A stretch of 35,696 bases of DNA from Parafilimonas sp. (GCA_017856455.1 JAFMEZ010000021.1:1-35696), one strand, 5' to 3'; positions 1-7,948 are shown, counted from the stretch's first letter. Translations and numbers: made by a program. The notes: generated from the letters alone by a model not told the origin.

Positions 1-59
1 TTTATCATGCCAACGGCAATCAATTGGGAGATGAATGTAAAGAACTGCGTTCCAAACAT
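1..59 (-). CDS. Possible start of an unidentified gene (partial, runs off window)
   Basis: An ATG at 59, 19 bases beyond the rpsJ stop, opens a frame that stays open to the window edge and begins MFGTQFFTFISQLIAVGMI. The visible residues are hydrophobic, as in a signal sequence or first membrane helix. It does not look like the N-terminus of ribosomal protein L3, which usually follows S10. No Shine-Dalgarno site is visible, which is normal here. With only 19 codons the frame may be open by chance, so this is a weak call. Confidence 0.2.
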   Translation of the reverse strand, partial: MFGTQFFTFISQLIAVGMI

Positions 60-78
60 AATTTGGAACAGACCTTCA

Positions 79-384
79 TCAGGCCTTGATTTCAACATCA
101 ACACCACTTGGCAAATCCAACTTGCTCAGTGCATCTACTGTACGTGATGAAGAAGTATATATGTCAAGCAAACGCTTGTGCGTACTCAATTGGAACTGCT
201 CACGCGCTTTCTTGTTCACATGCGGAGATTTCAACACGGTGAAAATTCTCTTTTGTGTAGGCAAAGGAATTGGACCAGTAATAACGGCACCCGTGCTGCG
301 CACAGTTTTAACTATCTTCTCCGCCGATTTATCAACCAAATTATGGTCGTATGACTGCAATTTTATCCTTATACGCTGTGACAT
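79..384 (-). CDS. rpsJ: 30S ribosomal protein S10
   Basis: Ribosomal protein S10 (101 aa) of the small-subunit head, also the NusB partner (NusE) in transcription antitermination. The whole chain reads as bacterial S10: N-terminal [22 protein letters not shown], the loop [24 protein letters not shown], and the [11 protein letters not shown] segment. Length is normal for the family. It is the last recognisable gene of the str cluster here, but it is separated from fusA by an intrinsic terminator (486-517) and has its own promoter at 415-446. It therefore probably leads the next ribosomal-protein unit rather than ending the fusA transcript. The ATG lies about 30 bases below the -7 box. Confidence 0.97.
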   Translation of the reverse strand: MSQRIRIKLQSYDHNLVDKSAEKIVKTVRSTGAVITGPIPLPTQKRIFTVLKSPHVNKKAREQFQLSTHKRLLDIYTSSSRTVDALSKLDLPSGVDVEIKA

Positions 385-414
385 ATGTTAATAGCCCATT
401 TTTTAATGGGGATG

Positions 415-446
415 CAAAGGTAAGAATTCAATTCATTACAGACAAA
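415..446 (-). promoter_or_regulatory. Promoter for rpsJ (Bacteroidota type)
   Basis: Read on the minus strand, TTTG (446-443) lies 20 bases upstream of TACCTTTG (422-415), matching the Bacteroidota primary sigma factor pattern TTTG-N19/20-TAnnTTTG. It lies between the fusA terminator and the rpsJ start, so S10 can be transcribed independently of fusA. Confidence 0.7.
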
Positions 447-485
447 AGATTTGTAATAAATTTTCAAGCAGATTTTTAATCATTA

Positions 486-517
486 TAATAAAAAAGTCCT
501 GGTGGTTACCAGGACTT
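486..517 (-). terminator. Intrinsic terminator after fusA
   Basis: A perfect 9-bp stem (494-502 with 509-517, AAGTCCTGG/CCAGGACTT) and a 6-base loop, followed on the minus strand by a T-rich run (493-486). It lies 30 bases past the fusA stop and should end the fusA transcript before rpsJ. Confidence 0.88.
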
Positions 518-546
518 AACTATTTGAATTTCAATAAGATGAAATT

Positions 547-2688
547 TTAGTTGCTCTTTCCTTTTACTCTTGCAATTACTTCCTCAGCGATATTGTTCGG
601 AGCTGGATTGTAATGTGAGAACTCCATTGTTGAAGATGCACGCCCGGATGACAATGAACGCAATTGTGTTACGTACCCGAACATCTCACTCAAAGGAACT
701 TTAGCTTTGATTACCTGAGCGCCTGCTCTGCTGTCCATTCCTTCCAACATTCCTCTTCTTCTGTTCAAATCACCTGTTACATCTCCCATGTATTGTTCTG
801 GAGTGATTACTTCCACTTTCATGATAGGCTCCAACAATACAGGCTTTGCTTTACGCGCCGCCTCACGGAAACCAGATTTAGCACACAATTCAAATGACAT
901 TGAATCTGAGTCAACCTGGTGGAAACTTCCATCAAATACCCTGATCTTCATGTGCTCAACTGGATAGTTCGCTAAAACACCAGTCGACATGGATTGCTCA
1001 AATCCTTTTTGAATGGCAGGAATGAATTCACGAGGAATAGATCCACCGAAAATATCATTCACAAACTGCATTTGCTTACCCGGATTTTCCTTCAACCACT
1101 CACCATCTGCAGGTCCCATTTCAAATACGATATCAGCAAACTTACCACGACCACCCGATTGCTTTTTCAATGTCTCGCGGTGTTCGATAGTAGCCTGGAA
1201 AGCTTCTTTATATGCAACCTGTGGCGCACCTTGGTTCACCTCCACTTTAAATTCTCTGCGCATACGGTCAACGATGATCTCCAAGTGCAATTCACCCATT
1301 CCACTTAGAATGGTTTGTCCTGTTTCCTCATCAGTTTTTACACGCAAGGTTGGATCTTCTTCAACCAACTTTGAAATGGCCAATCCCATTTTATCAACAT
1401 CAGCTTGTGCCTTTGGCTCAACTGCAATAGAAATTACTGGCTCTGGAATAAACATGTTCTCAAGTACGATCGGATGATTCTCATCACACAATGTGTCACC
1501 TGTCTTGATCTCCTTGAAACCTACAGCAGCACCAATATCACCAGCTTCAATAAAGTCAATCGGATTTTGCTTGTTGGCAAACATCTTCATGATACGGCTG
1601 ATACGCTCTTTCTTACCACTTCTTACATTCAACACGTATGAACCTGCATCCAAGTGACCAGAGTAAACACGGAAGAATGCCAAACGTCCAACAAATGGAT
1701 CTGTCATGATCTTAAAAGCAAGCGCTGCAAAAGGCTCAGTAGCCTCTGGCTTACGAATGATCGTTTCTCCATTGTCTGGATTGGTTCCTTCTACTGCATC
1801 AATATCAACTGGTGATGGAAGATATCTACACACTGCATCCAATGCAGTTTGTACACCTTTATTCTTGAATGAAGAACCGCACATCATTGGTACAATGCTC
1901 AAATCAATAGTTGCTTTGCGAATGGCTTCATGTACTTCATCTTCGGTGATTGAATTTGGATCTTCGAAGAATTTCTCTAACAACTTATCGTCGTATTCAG
2001 CAACTGCTTCAATCAAATTTTGTCTCCAAAAATTAACATCTTCAACCATATCAGCAGGAACAGGAATTTCATCAAATGTCATTCCCTCTGTTTCCATGTG
2101 CCAAATGATCCCCTTCATTTTGATGAGGTCAACAACACCTTTGAAATTATCTTCTGCACCGATTGGCAACTGAAGTGGAACTGCTTTCGCACCCAACATT
2201 TCTTTTACCTGGTTCACCACCATCAAGAAATCTGCACCACTGCGGTCCATCTTGTTTACAAATCCAATACGTGGAACTTTGTAACGATTAGCCTGGCGCC
2301 AAACAGTCTCAGACTGTGGCTCAACACCGTCAACGGCAGAAAACAATGCAATCAAACCATCCAATACACGCATAGAACGCTCCACCTCAACAGTGAAGTC
2401 TACGTGACCTGGAGTATCGATAATGTTGAAATAATATTTTTTTGTATCTGGAGTTGCCTTACCCAATACAGTAGGGAAATTCCACTGGCAGCTTACTGCA
2501 GCAGATGTAATGGTGATACCACGCTCTTTCTCCTGCTCCATCCAGTCAGTTGTTGCTGCACCATCGTGCACCTCACCGATCTTGTGAATCATTCCTGTAT
2601 AACGCAGGATGCGCTCTGTTGTGGTGGTTTTACCAGCATCGATGTGTGCGGCAATTCCGAAGTTGCGTTGAAATTTTAAGTCTGCCAT
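547..2688 (-). CDS. fusA: Elongation factor G
   Basis: Translational GTPase EF-G (713 aa), which drives tRNA-mRNA translocation and, with RRF, ribosome recycling. The GTPase motifs are intact: P-loop AHIDAGKT (14-21), switch region RGITITSA (56-63), DTPGH (91-95) and NKMD (145-148). The later domains II-V follow, with [10 protein letters not shown] in domain III and [14 protein letters not shown] in domain IV. Length is typical of the str-operon EF-G. It lies downstream of rpsL-rpsG but behind its own terminator and promoter (2753-2760), and is followed by another terminator at 486-517, so it appears monocistronic. The ATG at 2688 begins [17 protein letters not shown], the usual N-terminus. 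Confidence 0.98.
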   Translation of the reverse strand: MADLKFQRNFGIAAHIDAGKTTTTERILRYTGMIHKIGEVHDGAATTDWMEQEKERGITITSAAVSCQWNFPTVLGKATPDTKKYYFNIIDTPGHVDFTVEVERSMRVLDGLIALFSAVDGVEPQSETVWRQANRYKVPRIGFVNKMDRSGADFLMVVNQVKEMLGAKAVPLQLPIGAEDNFKGVVDLIKMKGIIWHMETEGMTFDEIPVPADMVEDVNFWRQNLIEAVAEYDDKLLEKFFEDPNSITEDEVHEAIRKATIDLSIVPMMCGSSFKNKGVQTALDAVCRYLPSPVDIDAVEGTNPDNGETIIRKPEATEPFAALAFKIMTDPFVGRLAFFRVYSGHLDAGSYVLNVRSGKKERISRIMKMFANKQNPIDFIEAGDIGAAVGFKEIKTGDTLCDENHPIVLENMFIPEPVISIAVEPKAQADVDKMGLAISKLVEEDPTLRVKTDEETGQTILSGMGELHLEIIVDRMRREFKVEVNQGAPQVAYKEAFQATIEHRETLKKQSGGRGKFADIVFEMGPADGEWLKENPGKQMQFVNDIFGGSIPREFIPAIQKGFEQSMSTGVLANYPVEHMKIRVFDGSFHQVDSDSMSFELCAKSGFREAARKAKPVLLEPIMKVEVITPEQYMGDVTGDLNRRRGMLEGMDSRAGAQVIKAKVPLSEMFGYVTQLRSLSSGRASSTMEFSHYNPAPNNIAEEVIARVKGKSN

Positions 2689-2752
2689 GACTGATTGTAT
2701 TGTTTAATTTATTTTTTCGTTGAAGCCTTTTTCAAGGTTGTTTTTGCGGGTG

Positions 2753-2760
2753 CAAAGTTA
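2753..2760 (-). promoter_or_regulatory. Promoter -7 element for fusA
   Basis: TAACTTTG followed by C on the minus strand, about 65 bases upstream of the fusA ATG and just past the rpsG terminator. No clear TTTG is visible 19-20 bases further upstream, so only the -7 half is convincing. Confidence 0.55.
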
Positions 2761-2781
2761 GTACAAGACTGGGAGATATGG

Positions 2782-2811
2782 AAATAAAAAAGGACCGATT
2801 CGTCGGTCCTT
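2782..2811 (-). terminator. Intrinsic terminator after rpsG
   Basis: A perfect 9-bp stem (2790-2798 with 2803-2811, AAGGACCGA/TCGGTCCTT) closed by the stable tetraloop TTCG as written on the plus strand, and followed on the minus strand by a T-rich run (2789-2782). It lies 24 bases past the rpsG stop and separates rpsL-rpsG from fusA. Confidence 0.9.
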
Positions 2812-2835
2812 TTGTTAAGATTTTATCCAGTTCGA

Positions 2836-3303
2836 TTAAACCCTGAAGTGAGCGAAAGCCTTGTTGGCTTCTGCCATACGATGGGTATCTTCTTTTTTCT
2901 TGAATGCCCCACCTTCACCTTTACTTGCAGCTACGATTTCATTCGCAAGCTTGTCGGCCATGCTGCGTCCGTTACGCTCTCTAGCAAAACGAACCAACCA
3001 TTTGATGCTGAGAGAAATTTTTCTATCAGGACGAACCTCAGATGGGATCTGGAAAGTTGCACCTCCAATACGACGACTCCTAACCTCAACAGCTGGAGTT
3101 ACGTTTGATAATGCTTTTTTCCAAATTTCATAACCATCTTCTCCGGTCATCTTAGAAACTTTTTCCAAAGAATCATAGAAAATAGTTAGCGATGCACCTT
3201 TCTTTCCTTGCCACATGACGTTGTTAACGAAACGCGTTACCAATGTATCATTGAACTTTGGATCTGGCGCTAGGGGTAATTTTTTTGCTCTGGTCTTCCT
3301 CAT
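2836..3303 (-). CDS. rpsG: 30S ribosomal protein S7
   Basis: Ribosomal protein S7 (155 aa), a primary binder of the 16S rRNA 3' domain that nucleates head assembly and lines the E site. Recognised by the N-terminal basic segment [18 protein letters not shown], the central [15 protein letters not shown] motif (the usual form is GGATYQVPVEV.P.R) and the C-terminal [16 protein letters not shown]. Length is normal. It starts 26 bases after the rpsL stop, so the two are cotranscribed. A strong terminator 24 bases after its stop ends this unit before fusA. Confidence 0.98.
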   Translation of the reverse strand: MRKTRAKKLPLAPDPKFNDTLVTRFVNNVMWQGKKGASLTIFYDSLEKVSKMTGEDGYEIWKKALSNVTPAVEVRSRRIGGATFQIPSEVRPDRKISLSIKWLVRFARERNGRSMADKLANEIVAASKGEGGAFKKKEDTHRMAEANKAFAHFRV

Positions 3304-3329
3304 CTATATTGTGGTTTCGATGTTATTTT

Positions 3330-3710
3330 TTATTTTTTAGCTTTTTCACGCTTAGTACCATACTTAGAACGGCTCTGCTTTCTGTCTTTCACACCTGCAG
3401 TATCCAAGCTACCTCTAACAATGTGGTAACGTACACCCGGCAAATCCTTTACACGACCACCTCTGATCAATACGATAGAGTGCTCTTGCAGATTATGTCC
3501 CTCTCCTGGAATATAGGCAATCACCTCAACCTTATTGGTCAATCTCACCTTCGCAACTTTTCTCAAAGCTGAATTCGGTTTCTTTGGAGTTGTTGTATAA
3601 ACCCTGGTGCAAACACCACGACGCTGTGGACACGCATCAAGGGCTCTAGATTTGCTCTTGGCCTTGATGATTTCTCTTCCTTTTCTAACTAATTGTTGAA
3701 TTGTAGGCAT
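3330..3710 (-). CDS. rpsL: 30S ribosomal protein S12
   Basis: Ribosomal protein S12 (126 aa), located at the decoding centre where it helps monitor codon-anticodon pairing. The family blocks [13 protein letters not shown] (39-51), [10 protein letters not shown] and [13 protein letters not shown] are all present. Lys43 and Lys88, the two positions most often changed in streptomycin-resistant strains, are both the wild-type Lys, as is Pro91. It is first gene of the rpsL-rpsG unit, with the best-formed promoter in the window directly upstream (3736-3766). The C-terminus is lysine-rich. Confidence 0.98.
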   Translation of the reverse strand: MPTIQQLVRKGREIIKAKSKSRALDACPQRRGVCTRVYTTTPKKPNSALRKVAKVRLTNKVEVIAYIPGEGHNLQEHSIVLIRGGRVKDLPGVRYHIVRGSLDTAGVKDRKQSRSKYGTKREKAKK

Positions 3711-3735
3711 GCTACCCCTTTTTTTAACGGGACGG

Positions 3736-3766
3736 CAAAGGTAGGAGCTTTTTTCTAAAAAGCAAA
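3736..3766 (-). promoter_or_regulatory. Promoter for rpsL-rpsG
   Basis: On the minus strand, TTTG (3766-3763), exactly 19 bases, then TACCTTTG (3743-3736) followed by CCG. Both halves of the Bacteroidota consensus are present. The rpsL ATG lies 25 bases downstream of the -7 box. Confidence 0.78.
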
Positions 3767-3795
3767 GCCGAGATTTAAAATTTTATAATGGAAAA

Positions 3796-4863
3796 TCAAG
3801 CGTTTGTCCTGACCATCCAGCCAAATGAATCCGGAATAGATCCGTCCTTGATCTCTGCCATGGTTTTTTTGATGAGATCTGCCACCGGCATATTGTTGGC
3901 ATCCAAACTGATGAGGGTGTCTTTGTATTGCAAACCGGCAATTTTGGATACAGTTACTGCAGTTCCAGCCCCAAATGCCTCTGTAAGCGACCCTTTTTTA
4001 TAACCTTCTAATAATTCATCAATAGAAATTTCACGCTCTTCCACTGTTTTTCCGAGCGATTTTGCCAAATCAATAACGCTTTTTCTGGTAATTCCATCCA
4101 AGATGGTTCCTGCCTCTAAAGATGGAGTAATCAATTTGCCATCCATGACAAAAAACACATTCATGGCGCCACATTCCTGGACAAACTTGTGCTCATTTGC
4201 ATCCATCCAAAGGATTTGATCAAACCCTTTTTCCTTGGCCAATTTTGCTGGAAAAAGTGATGCTGCATAATTACCTGCTGTCTTTGCATATCCAACACCG
4301 CCAGGTGCAGCTCTCACAAACTGCTCCTCAACATAGATGTTGAGCGGGTTTGAAAAATATGGACCAACCGGACTCAATATGATCATGAAATAATATTTGG
4401 ATGAAGGTGCTACTCCAATTACTTCATCAGTGCCAAACATAAATGGTCTGATATACAATGCATGATCCTCAGCACTTGGAATCCATTTTTCGTCTACATT
4501 CAACAACTGCTTCATTCCATCAATGAATAAATGCTCCGGAACATCAGGCATCGCCATACGATGTGCAGACTTGTTGAAACGTTTCAAATTTTCGTATGGT
4601 CTGAAAATCGCGGCAGAACCATCTTTCATGCGATAAGCTTTTATCCCTTCGAAAATAGATTGTCCGTAATGAAGTGTTGTCAATGAAGGATCAAAACGCA
4701 ATGGTCCGTAGGGTAAAATTTCTGCATCCCCCCAAACACCATCTTTATATTCAGCAATCAACATATGATCAGTAAACAATTTCCCGAAAGGAAGATTATT
4801 GAAATCAGTTGTTGACAATTTCGATGTCGCTGCTTTTGTTACCTTTATTGCTCCCTTCTGCAT
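3796..4863 (-). CDS. ilvE: Branched-chain amino acid aminotransferase (class IV)
   Basis: Cytosolic PLP enzyme (355 aa) that transfers the amino group between glutamate and the 2-oxo acids of Val, Leu and Ile: the last step of their synthesis and the first of their breakdown. The fold-type IV layout is clear: RFDPSLTTLHYGQSIFEGIK near 57-75, YIRPFMFG (137-144), the PLP-binding Lys194 in GGVGYAKTAGNYAAS, and FVQECGAMNVFFV (227-239) carrying the Glu that contacts the cofactor ring nitrogen. The length fits the longer (about 350 aa) bacterial/eukaryotic BCAT subgroup rather than the 309-aa E. coli type. It stands alone with its own promoter and diverges from the small-protein/rdgB operon. The C-terminus lies about 85 bases from the rpsL start. 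Confidence 0.95.
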   Translation of the reverse strand: MQKGAIKVTKAATSKLSTTDFNNLPFGKLFTDHMLIAEYKDGVWGDAEILPYGPLRFDPSLTTLHYGQSIFEGIKAYRMKDGSAAIFRPYENLKRFNKSAHRMAMPDVPEHLFIDGMKQLLNVDEKWIPSAEDHALYIRPFMFGTDEVIGVAPSSKYYFMIILSPVGPYFSNPLNIYVEEQFVRAAPGGVGYAKTAGNYAASLFPAKLAKEKGFDQILWMDANEHKFVQECGAMNVFFVMDGKLITPSLEAGTILDGITRKSVIDLAKSLGKTVEEREISIDELLEGYKKGSLTEAFGAGTAVTVSKIAGLQYKDTLISLDANNMPVADLIKKTMAEIKDGSIPDSFGWMVRTNA

Positions 4864-4877
4864 ATCAAATATTTTTG

Positions 4878-4908
4878 CAAAGAAACAAAATCAACCGCCA
4901 ACGGCAAA
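4878..4908 (-). promoter_or_regulatory. Promoter for ilvE
   Basis: On the minus strand, TTTG (4908-4905), 19 bases, then TTTCTTTG (4885-4878) followed by C. The -7 box has T for A at its second position, but the spacing is identical to the rpsL promoter. The ilvE ATG is 14 bases downstream, giving a very short leader. Confidence 0.6.
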
Positions 4909-4921
4909 GGAAAGTGAACGC

Positions 4922-5386
4922 ATGAGTAAAATAGAAAAAGTTAAAATACCTGTCAGCCTCTTATCAGAACTCTACAAAAATGTTCTCATTGATGATGCTT
5001 TGCCAAATGAACCGCCTGTAAAAAAACAATTGAATGCAGTCATTGCAGTCGCAGCCTCAAATGACGAACAACATGCAGAAGCAGATGAGCTCCTATCTGG
5101 CATCATGAATGCCTGCAAATTAAATATTGGCAATTCAGTTGTTTTGAAAAAAGATAATTCATCTACAATCAATTCAACAGCGATAAAAGAGAATTACATC
5201 ACGCGCACCGTTATTCTATTTGGTATTACACCAACTGAATTTGGACTACCGATCACATTCCCGCATTTTCAAATACAACAGCTAGATGAAATAAAATATA
5301 TTTCATCACCAAGCTTGGGAGAAATGCTGAAAGACAAAACGCTGAAGGTTAAACTTTGGAACAGCCTCAAACAAATTTTTGTGTAA
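4922..5386 (+). CDS. Uncharacterised protein; possible distant HolD (psi)-like protein
   Basis: A 154-aa soluble protein I cannot assign with confidence. No signal peptide or membrane helix is visible. It starts MSKIEKVKIPVSLLSELYKN; an in-frame ATG at 4799 is rejected because it lies inside ilvE. The chain has a region VLKKDNSS after a short helix (about 58-80), a hydrophobic strand TVILFGITPTEFGLP (about 97-111), then SSPSLGEMLKDKTLKVKLWNSLKQIF at the C-terminus. That order (loop, strand, then a Ser-Pro-Leu stretch followed by K..LW..LK) resembles the end of the E. coli DNA polymerase III psi subunit (ASPALTDLRANPTARAALWQ), but this is pattern memory, not an alignment score. The stop overlaps the rdgB start (TAATG), so the two are probably translationally coupled. 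Confidence 0.85.
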   Translation: MSKIEKVKIPVSLLSELYKNVLIDDALPNEPPVKKQLNAVIAVAASNDEQHAEADELLSGIMNACKLNIGNSVVLKKDNSSTINSTAIKENYITRTVILFGITPTEFGLPITFPHFQIQQLDEIKYISSPSLGEMLKDKTLKVKLWNSLKQIFV

Positions 5387-5967
5387 TGAAGCAGTTGATA
5401 TTTGCATCCAATAACGCTCACAAGGCCCATGAAATTCGCGCACTCTTAAACAACAGATTTGATATCATTACGCTCAAGGAAGCGGGTATATTCATCGATA
5501 TCCCAGAGCCACATGCAACGCTAGAGGAAAATGCATCTGAAAAGTCGTTGACGATTTATAAATTGACCAACAAAGATTGTTTTTCAGAAGACAGTGGATT
5601 GGAAGTGGAAGCGCTAGCTGGAGAACCTGGCGTGAAATCTGCGAGATACGCAGGGGAAAAAGCAAGTGCAGAAGAAAACAATGCATTATTGCTCAAGAAA
5701 ATGGAAAACATTTCCAACAGAAATGCTCAATTCAAAACTGTGATTTCTTTAATCATGGATGGCAAAGAGATGATGTTTGAAGGAGTGTGTGAAGGAAGTA
5801 TCGCACTACAACCCTCTGGCAACGGGGGATTCGGCTATGACCCACTTTTCATTCCAAAAGGTTACGATAAAACATTTGCAGAACTCGGAATAGAAGTTAA
5901 ATCCCTCATCAGTCATAGAAAAAAGGCGATAGCATCGATGAACCAATTTTTTAAAAAATGCAGTTGA
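5386..5967 (+). CDS. rdgB: XTP/dITP pyrophosphatase (RdgB/HAM1 family)
   Basis: House-cleaning enzyme (193 aa) that hydrolyses non-canonical purine triphosphates (dITP, XTP) to the monophosphate and pyrophosphate, keeping deaminated bases out of DNA and RNA. Family motifs: SNNAHKAHEI (8-17) in the substrate pocket, EENA (47-50), SEDSGLEVEALAGEPG (67-82) with the catalytic Asp69, SARYAG (85-90), the GGFGYDPLF block and the C-terminal SHRKKA. The residue before the catalytic Asp is Glu rather than the common Asp. The start at 5386 is chosen because it gives the canonical MKQLIFASNN N-terminus and overlaps the upstream stop by one base; the ATG at 5356 lies inside the upstream gene. It is the middle gene of a three-gene operon. 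Confidence 0.95.
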   Translation: MKQLIFASNNAHKAHEIRALLNNRFDIITLKEAGIFIDIPEPHATLEENASEKSLTIYKLTNKDCFSEDSGLEVEALAGEPGVKSARYAGEKASAEENNALLLKKMENISNRNAQFKTVISLIMDGKEMMFEGVCEGSIALQPSGNGGFGYDPLFIPKGYDKTFAELGIEVKSLISHRKKAIASMNQFFKKCS

Positions 5968-5973
5968 AGCAAA

Positions 5974-6429
5974 ATGAGAAAAAATAAAATTATTACTCCT
6001 TCACCTGCTTGCTTTCAAACAAAGATCAATGTTCAAGTTGGTGATATCAATTATGGTGGACATGTTGGCAATGAGCGCTATTTACTTTTCGCACAGGAAA
6101 CACGCATTCGATTTCTTGAAAAAATCGGTTGCTCTGAAATGAAATTTGGAGATTATGGATTGGTCTTAGCAGAAGCAGAGATTGAATATTTTCATGAACT
6201 TTTTTATGGCGATGTAATTGAAGTTTCACTTTCAATCGCCAATATCTCGAGAGCAAGTTTTGAATGTTACTACACCATACACACTACAAGAAAAGATATA
6301 ACAATTATTGCAGCACAACTACTTACCAAAATGGTCTGCTTTGATTACAACGAAAGAAAAGTAAAATCAATCAGTGAAACGCTCAAACAAACATTGCAAG
6401 ATTGTTCAGCCGGTAAATCAGTCGTTTGA
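5974..6429 (+). CDS. Acyl-CoA thioesterase, hotdog fold (4HBT/YbgC-like)
   Basis: A 151-aa single hotdog-domain protein, likely hydrolysing an acyl-CoA thioester in the cytosol; the substrate cannot be read from the sequence. The signature is VGDINYGGHVGNERYL (22-37), the counterpart of the D-x-N/M-G-(V/G)-V/H-x-x-x-Y active-site segment of the 4-hydroxybenzoyl-CoA thioesterase family, with Asp24, His30 and Asn33 as candidate functional residues. The central helix (FAQETRIRFLEKIG) and the strands EAEIEYFHELFYGD follow in the usual order. It starts 6 bases after the rdgB stop, so it is probably cotranscribed. Its last 12 bases overlap the end of aroE on the other strand. Confidence 0.85.
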   Translation: MRKNKIITPSPACFQTKINVQVGDINYGGHVGNERYLLFAQETRIRFLEKIGCSEMKFGDYGLVLAEAEIEYFHELFYGDVIEVSLSIANISRASFECYYTIHTTRKDITIIAAQLLTKMVCFDYNERKVKSISETLKQTLQDCSAGKSVV

Positions 6430-7158
6430 ATTCCAAATTTCCCATGAAGCATCTGCCTGAATTTTAAGCATCGCTGCTCCATTCTCAATCACAGCCCCTG
6501 CTTGCTCTCCTTTTTGCAAAAACAAGGTTTTGACTGGATTGTATACCAAATCGAAAAGATAGTGATCCGCACCAAGTAGCTGATATGGAATTGCTGGAGC
6601 TTGATCAACATTAGGATACATGCCTATGGGAGTAGTATTGATGATAAGGGTGTACTCACCCAAAATAGAATGATCAATTTGATCGTACCCGATAACATCT
6701 TTTCCGTTTGGATTCCTGCTTACAAAGAGATAAGAAATGCTTCTCTGTTTGAGTGCATACGCTACAGCCTTTGCTGCACCGCCTGTTCCAAGTATCAATG
6801 CTTTTTGATGTGTGGATTGCAATTTGGCATCAAGAGATATTCCAAATCCAATTACATCTGTATTATAGCCAACTTTTTTTCCGCCAATGATTTTAATGCA
6901 ATTGCAAGCACCCGTTTCTCTTACTACCTCAGTAGATTCATCCAAATATGTGACTATTTTTTCTTTGTAAGGAATAGTAATATTCAATCCGATCAATGAA
7001 GGATTGTTGATAAATACCTGCACTACTTCTTCAATACTTGTTAGAGGGAAATTTTCGTATACATGATCCGTCAAACCCTCGAATGCAAACTTTTCGGTGA
7101 AATACTTTTTCGAAAATGAATGTGTGAGCGGATAGCCGATTAAACCATAGGTTTTCAT
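6418..7158 (-). CDS. aroE: Shikimate dehydrogenase
   Basis: NADP-dependent enzyme (246 aa) reducing 3-dehydroshikimate to shikimate in aromatic amino acid synthesis. Substrate site: Ser14 and Ser16 in GYPLTHSFSKKYF, the catalytic Lys65 in NITIPYKEK, Asn86 in GACNCIK and Asp101 in GYNTDVIGF; these match the numbering of the E. coli enzyme closely. The nucleotide-binding loop is GTGGAAKAV (124-132), followed by FVSRNPNGKD, where Arg would contact the NADP phosphate. It is somewhat shorter than E. coli AroE (272 aa) because of a trimmed C-terminal half. It starts 9 bases after the ComA-like gene and is cotranscribed with it. It converges on, and overlaps by 12 bases, the thioesterase gene. Confidence 0.95.
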   Translation of the reverse strand: MKTYGLIGYPLTHSFSKKYFTEKFAFEGLTDHVYENFPLTSIEEVVQVFINNPSLIGLNITIPYKEKIVTYLDESTEVVRETGACNCIKIIGGKKVGYNTDVIGFGISLDAKLQSTHQKALILGTGGAAKAVAYALKQRSISYLFVSRNPNGKDVIGYDQIDHSILGEYTLIINTTPIGMYPNVDQAPAIPYQLLGADHYLFDLVYNPVKTLFLQKGEQAGAVIENGAAMLKIQADASWEIWNSND

Positions 7159-7167
7159 CTATTCGAC

Positions 7168-7929
7168 TTACTTATTCAAAAATAAACTGAATGTATCACC
7201 GCGCAATCCAACGCGCATGGCTTCCAATGCAATGATTTCGCCAGGTGCTATATTTCCAAGGTTAACGTTAGCACCCAACAATTCAATGAAGTACAATTGT
7301 TGTGCTTTTTGTGGAGCTTCCCACAAAATTTTTTCACCCGGAATTTTAGTTAAAATTTCTTGTACAAGTCCCTCGCGCACCTCACCACTTCCTCTGTAAA
7401 TACCCACATTACCAGCCTCACGTGCTTCAGCGATGACATATGTGGCGCCAGCTGCTAATTCAGCACCCATCAACTCAATCCATTTATATGGAGGAATTAT
7501 ATGTGCTGCATCCTTACTTCCCACTTCACTTAACACAGTACCTATTGCACTTAATTTTTCAATGTATCCACATTTCTCTGCATGCGGGATAGTGATAGAA
7601 CCATCACTGACTTCCATGTATTGAATGCCATAATCTTTACACAATGAAATATATTCATTGAATTGATTTCGGATAAGGAAAGCCTCCATGAGGGTGCCGC
7701 CAAAATACACTGGAATTCCATTGGATTGATAGAGGTCAATTTTTTCTCTAAGCTTTGGGGTAACATAAGCTGTTCCAAATCCTAGTTTTACGATATCAAC
7801 GTGGGGAATAGCATTTTCAACAAATTGCTTTGCTTCTTCAAGCGTTAATCCCTTATCCATTACCATGGTTATACCTTCCTTTCTGGGTTTGGTAAAACGC
7901 TCAGGCATTTGACTTAAACTGAAATTCAT
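7168..7929 (-). CDS. Phosphosulfolactate synthase-like protein (ComA family)
   Basis: A 253-aa TIM-barrel protein of the ComA family. The founding member, from methanogens, adds sulfite to phosphoenolpyruvate to give (2R)-phosphosulfolactate for coenzyme M synthesis. Recognisable segments are RKEGITMVMDKGL (16-28), HVDIVKLGFGTAYVTP, GIPVYFGGTLMEAF, YMEVSDGSITIPH, VGSKD, YVIAEAREAGNVGIY and NLGNIAPGEIIALEAMRVGLRGDT. Length matches the family. Bacteroidota do not make coenzyme M, so the product is presumably used otherwise, perhaps for sulfolactate or another sulfonate; this is inference. It has its own promoter and leads an operon with aroE (9-base gap). The homologous family also includes an uncharacterised plant/bacterial branch, so activity is unproven. 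Confidence 0.88.
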   Translation of the reverse strand: MNFSLSQMPERFTKPRKEGITMVMDKGLTLEEAKQFVENAIPHVDIVKLGFGTAYVTPKLREKIDLYQSNGIPVYFGGTLMEAFLIRNQFNEYISLCKDYGIQYMEVSDGSITIPHAEKCGYIEKLSAIGTVLSEVGSKDAAHIIPPYKWIELMGAELAAGATYVIAEAREAGNVGIYRGSGEVREGLVQEILTKIPGEKILWEAPQKAQQLYFIELLGANVNLGNIAPGEIIALEAMRVGLRGDTFSLFLNK

Positions 7930-7948
7930 GGGCTTTTTTGATGTAACG

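Noticed and set aside
2020-2679. A 219-codon open frame on the plus strand opposite fusA
   Set aside because: It mirrors the highly codon-biased EF-G gene, has no family resemblance and is low in complexity of a shadow type (many His, Cys, Ser, Phe). EF-G explains the bases completely.
4799-4921. In-frame N-terminal extension of the small protein gene starting at 4799
   Set aside because: It would begin inside ilvE and across the ilvE promoter. The ATG at 4922 gives a normal intergenic distance.
5492-5686. Antisense frames inside rdgB, TPR and other genes
   Set aside because: All lie fully within well-supported genes on the other strand and translate to unstructured Leu/His/Cys-rich sequence.
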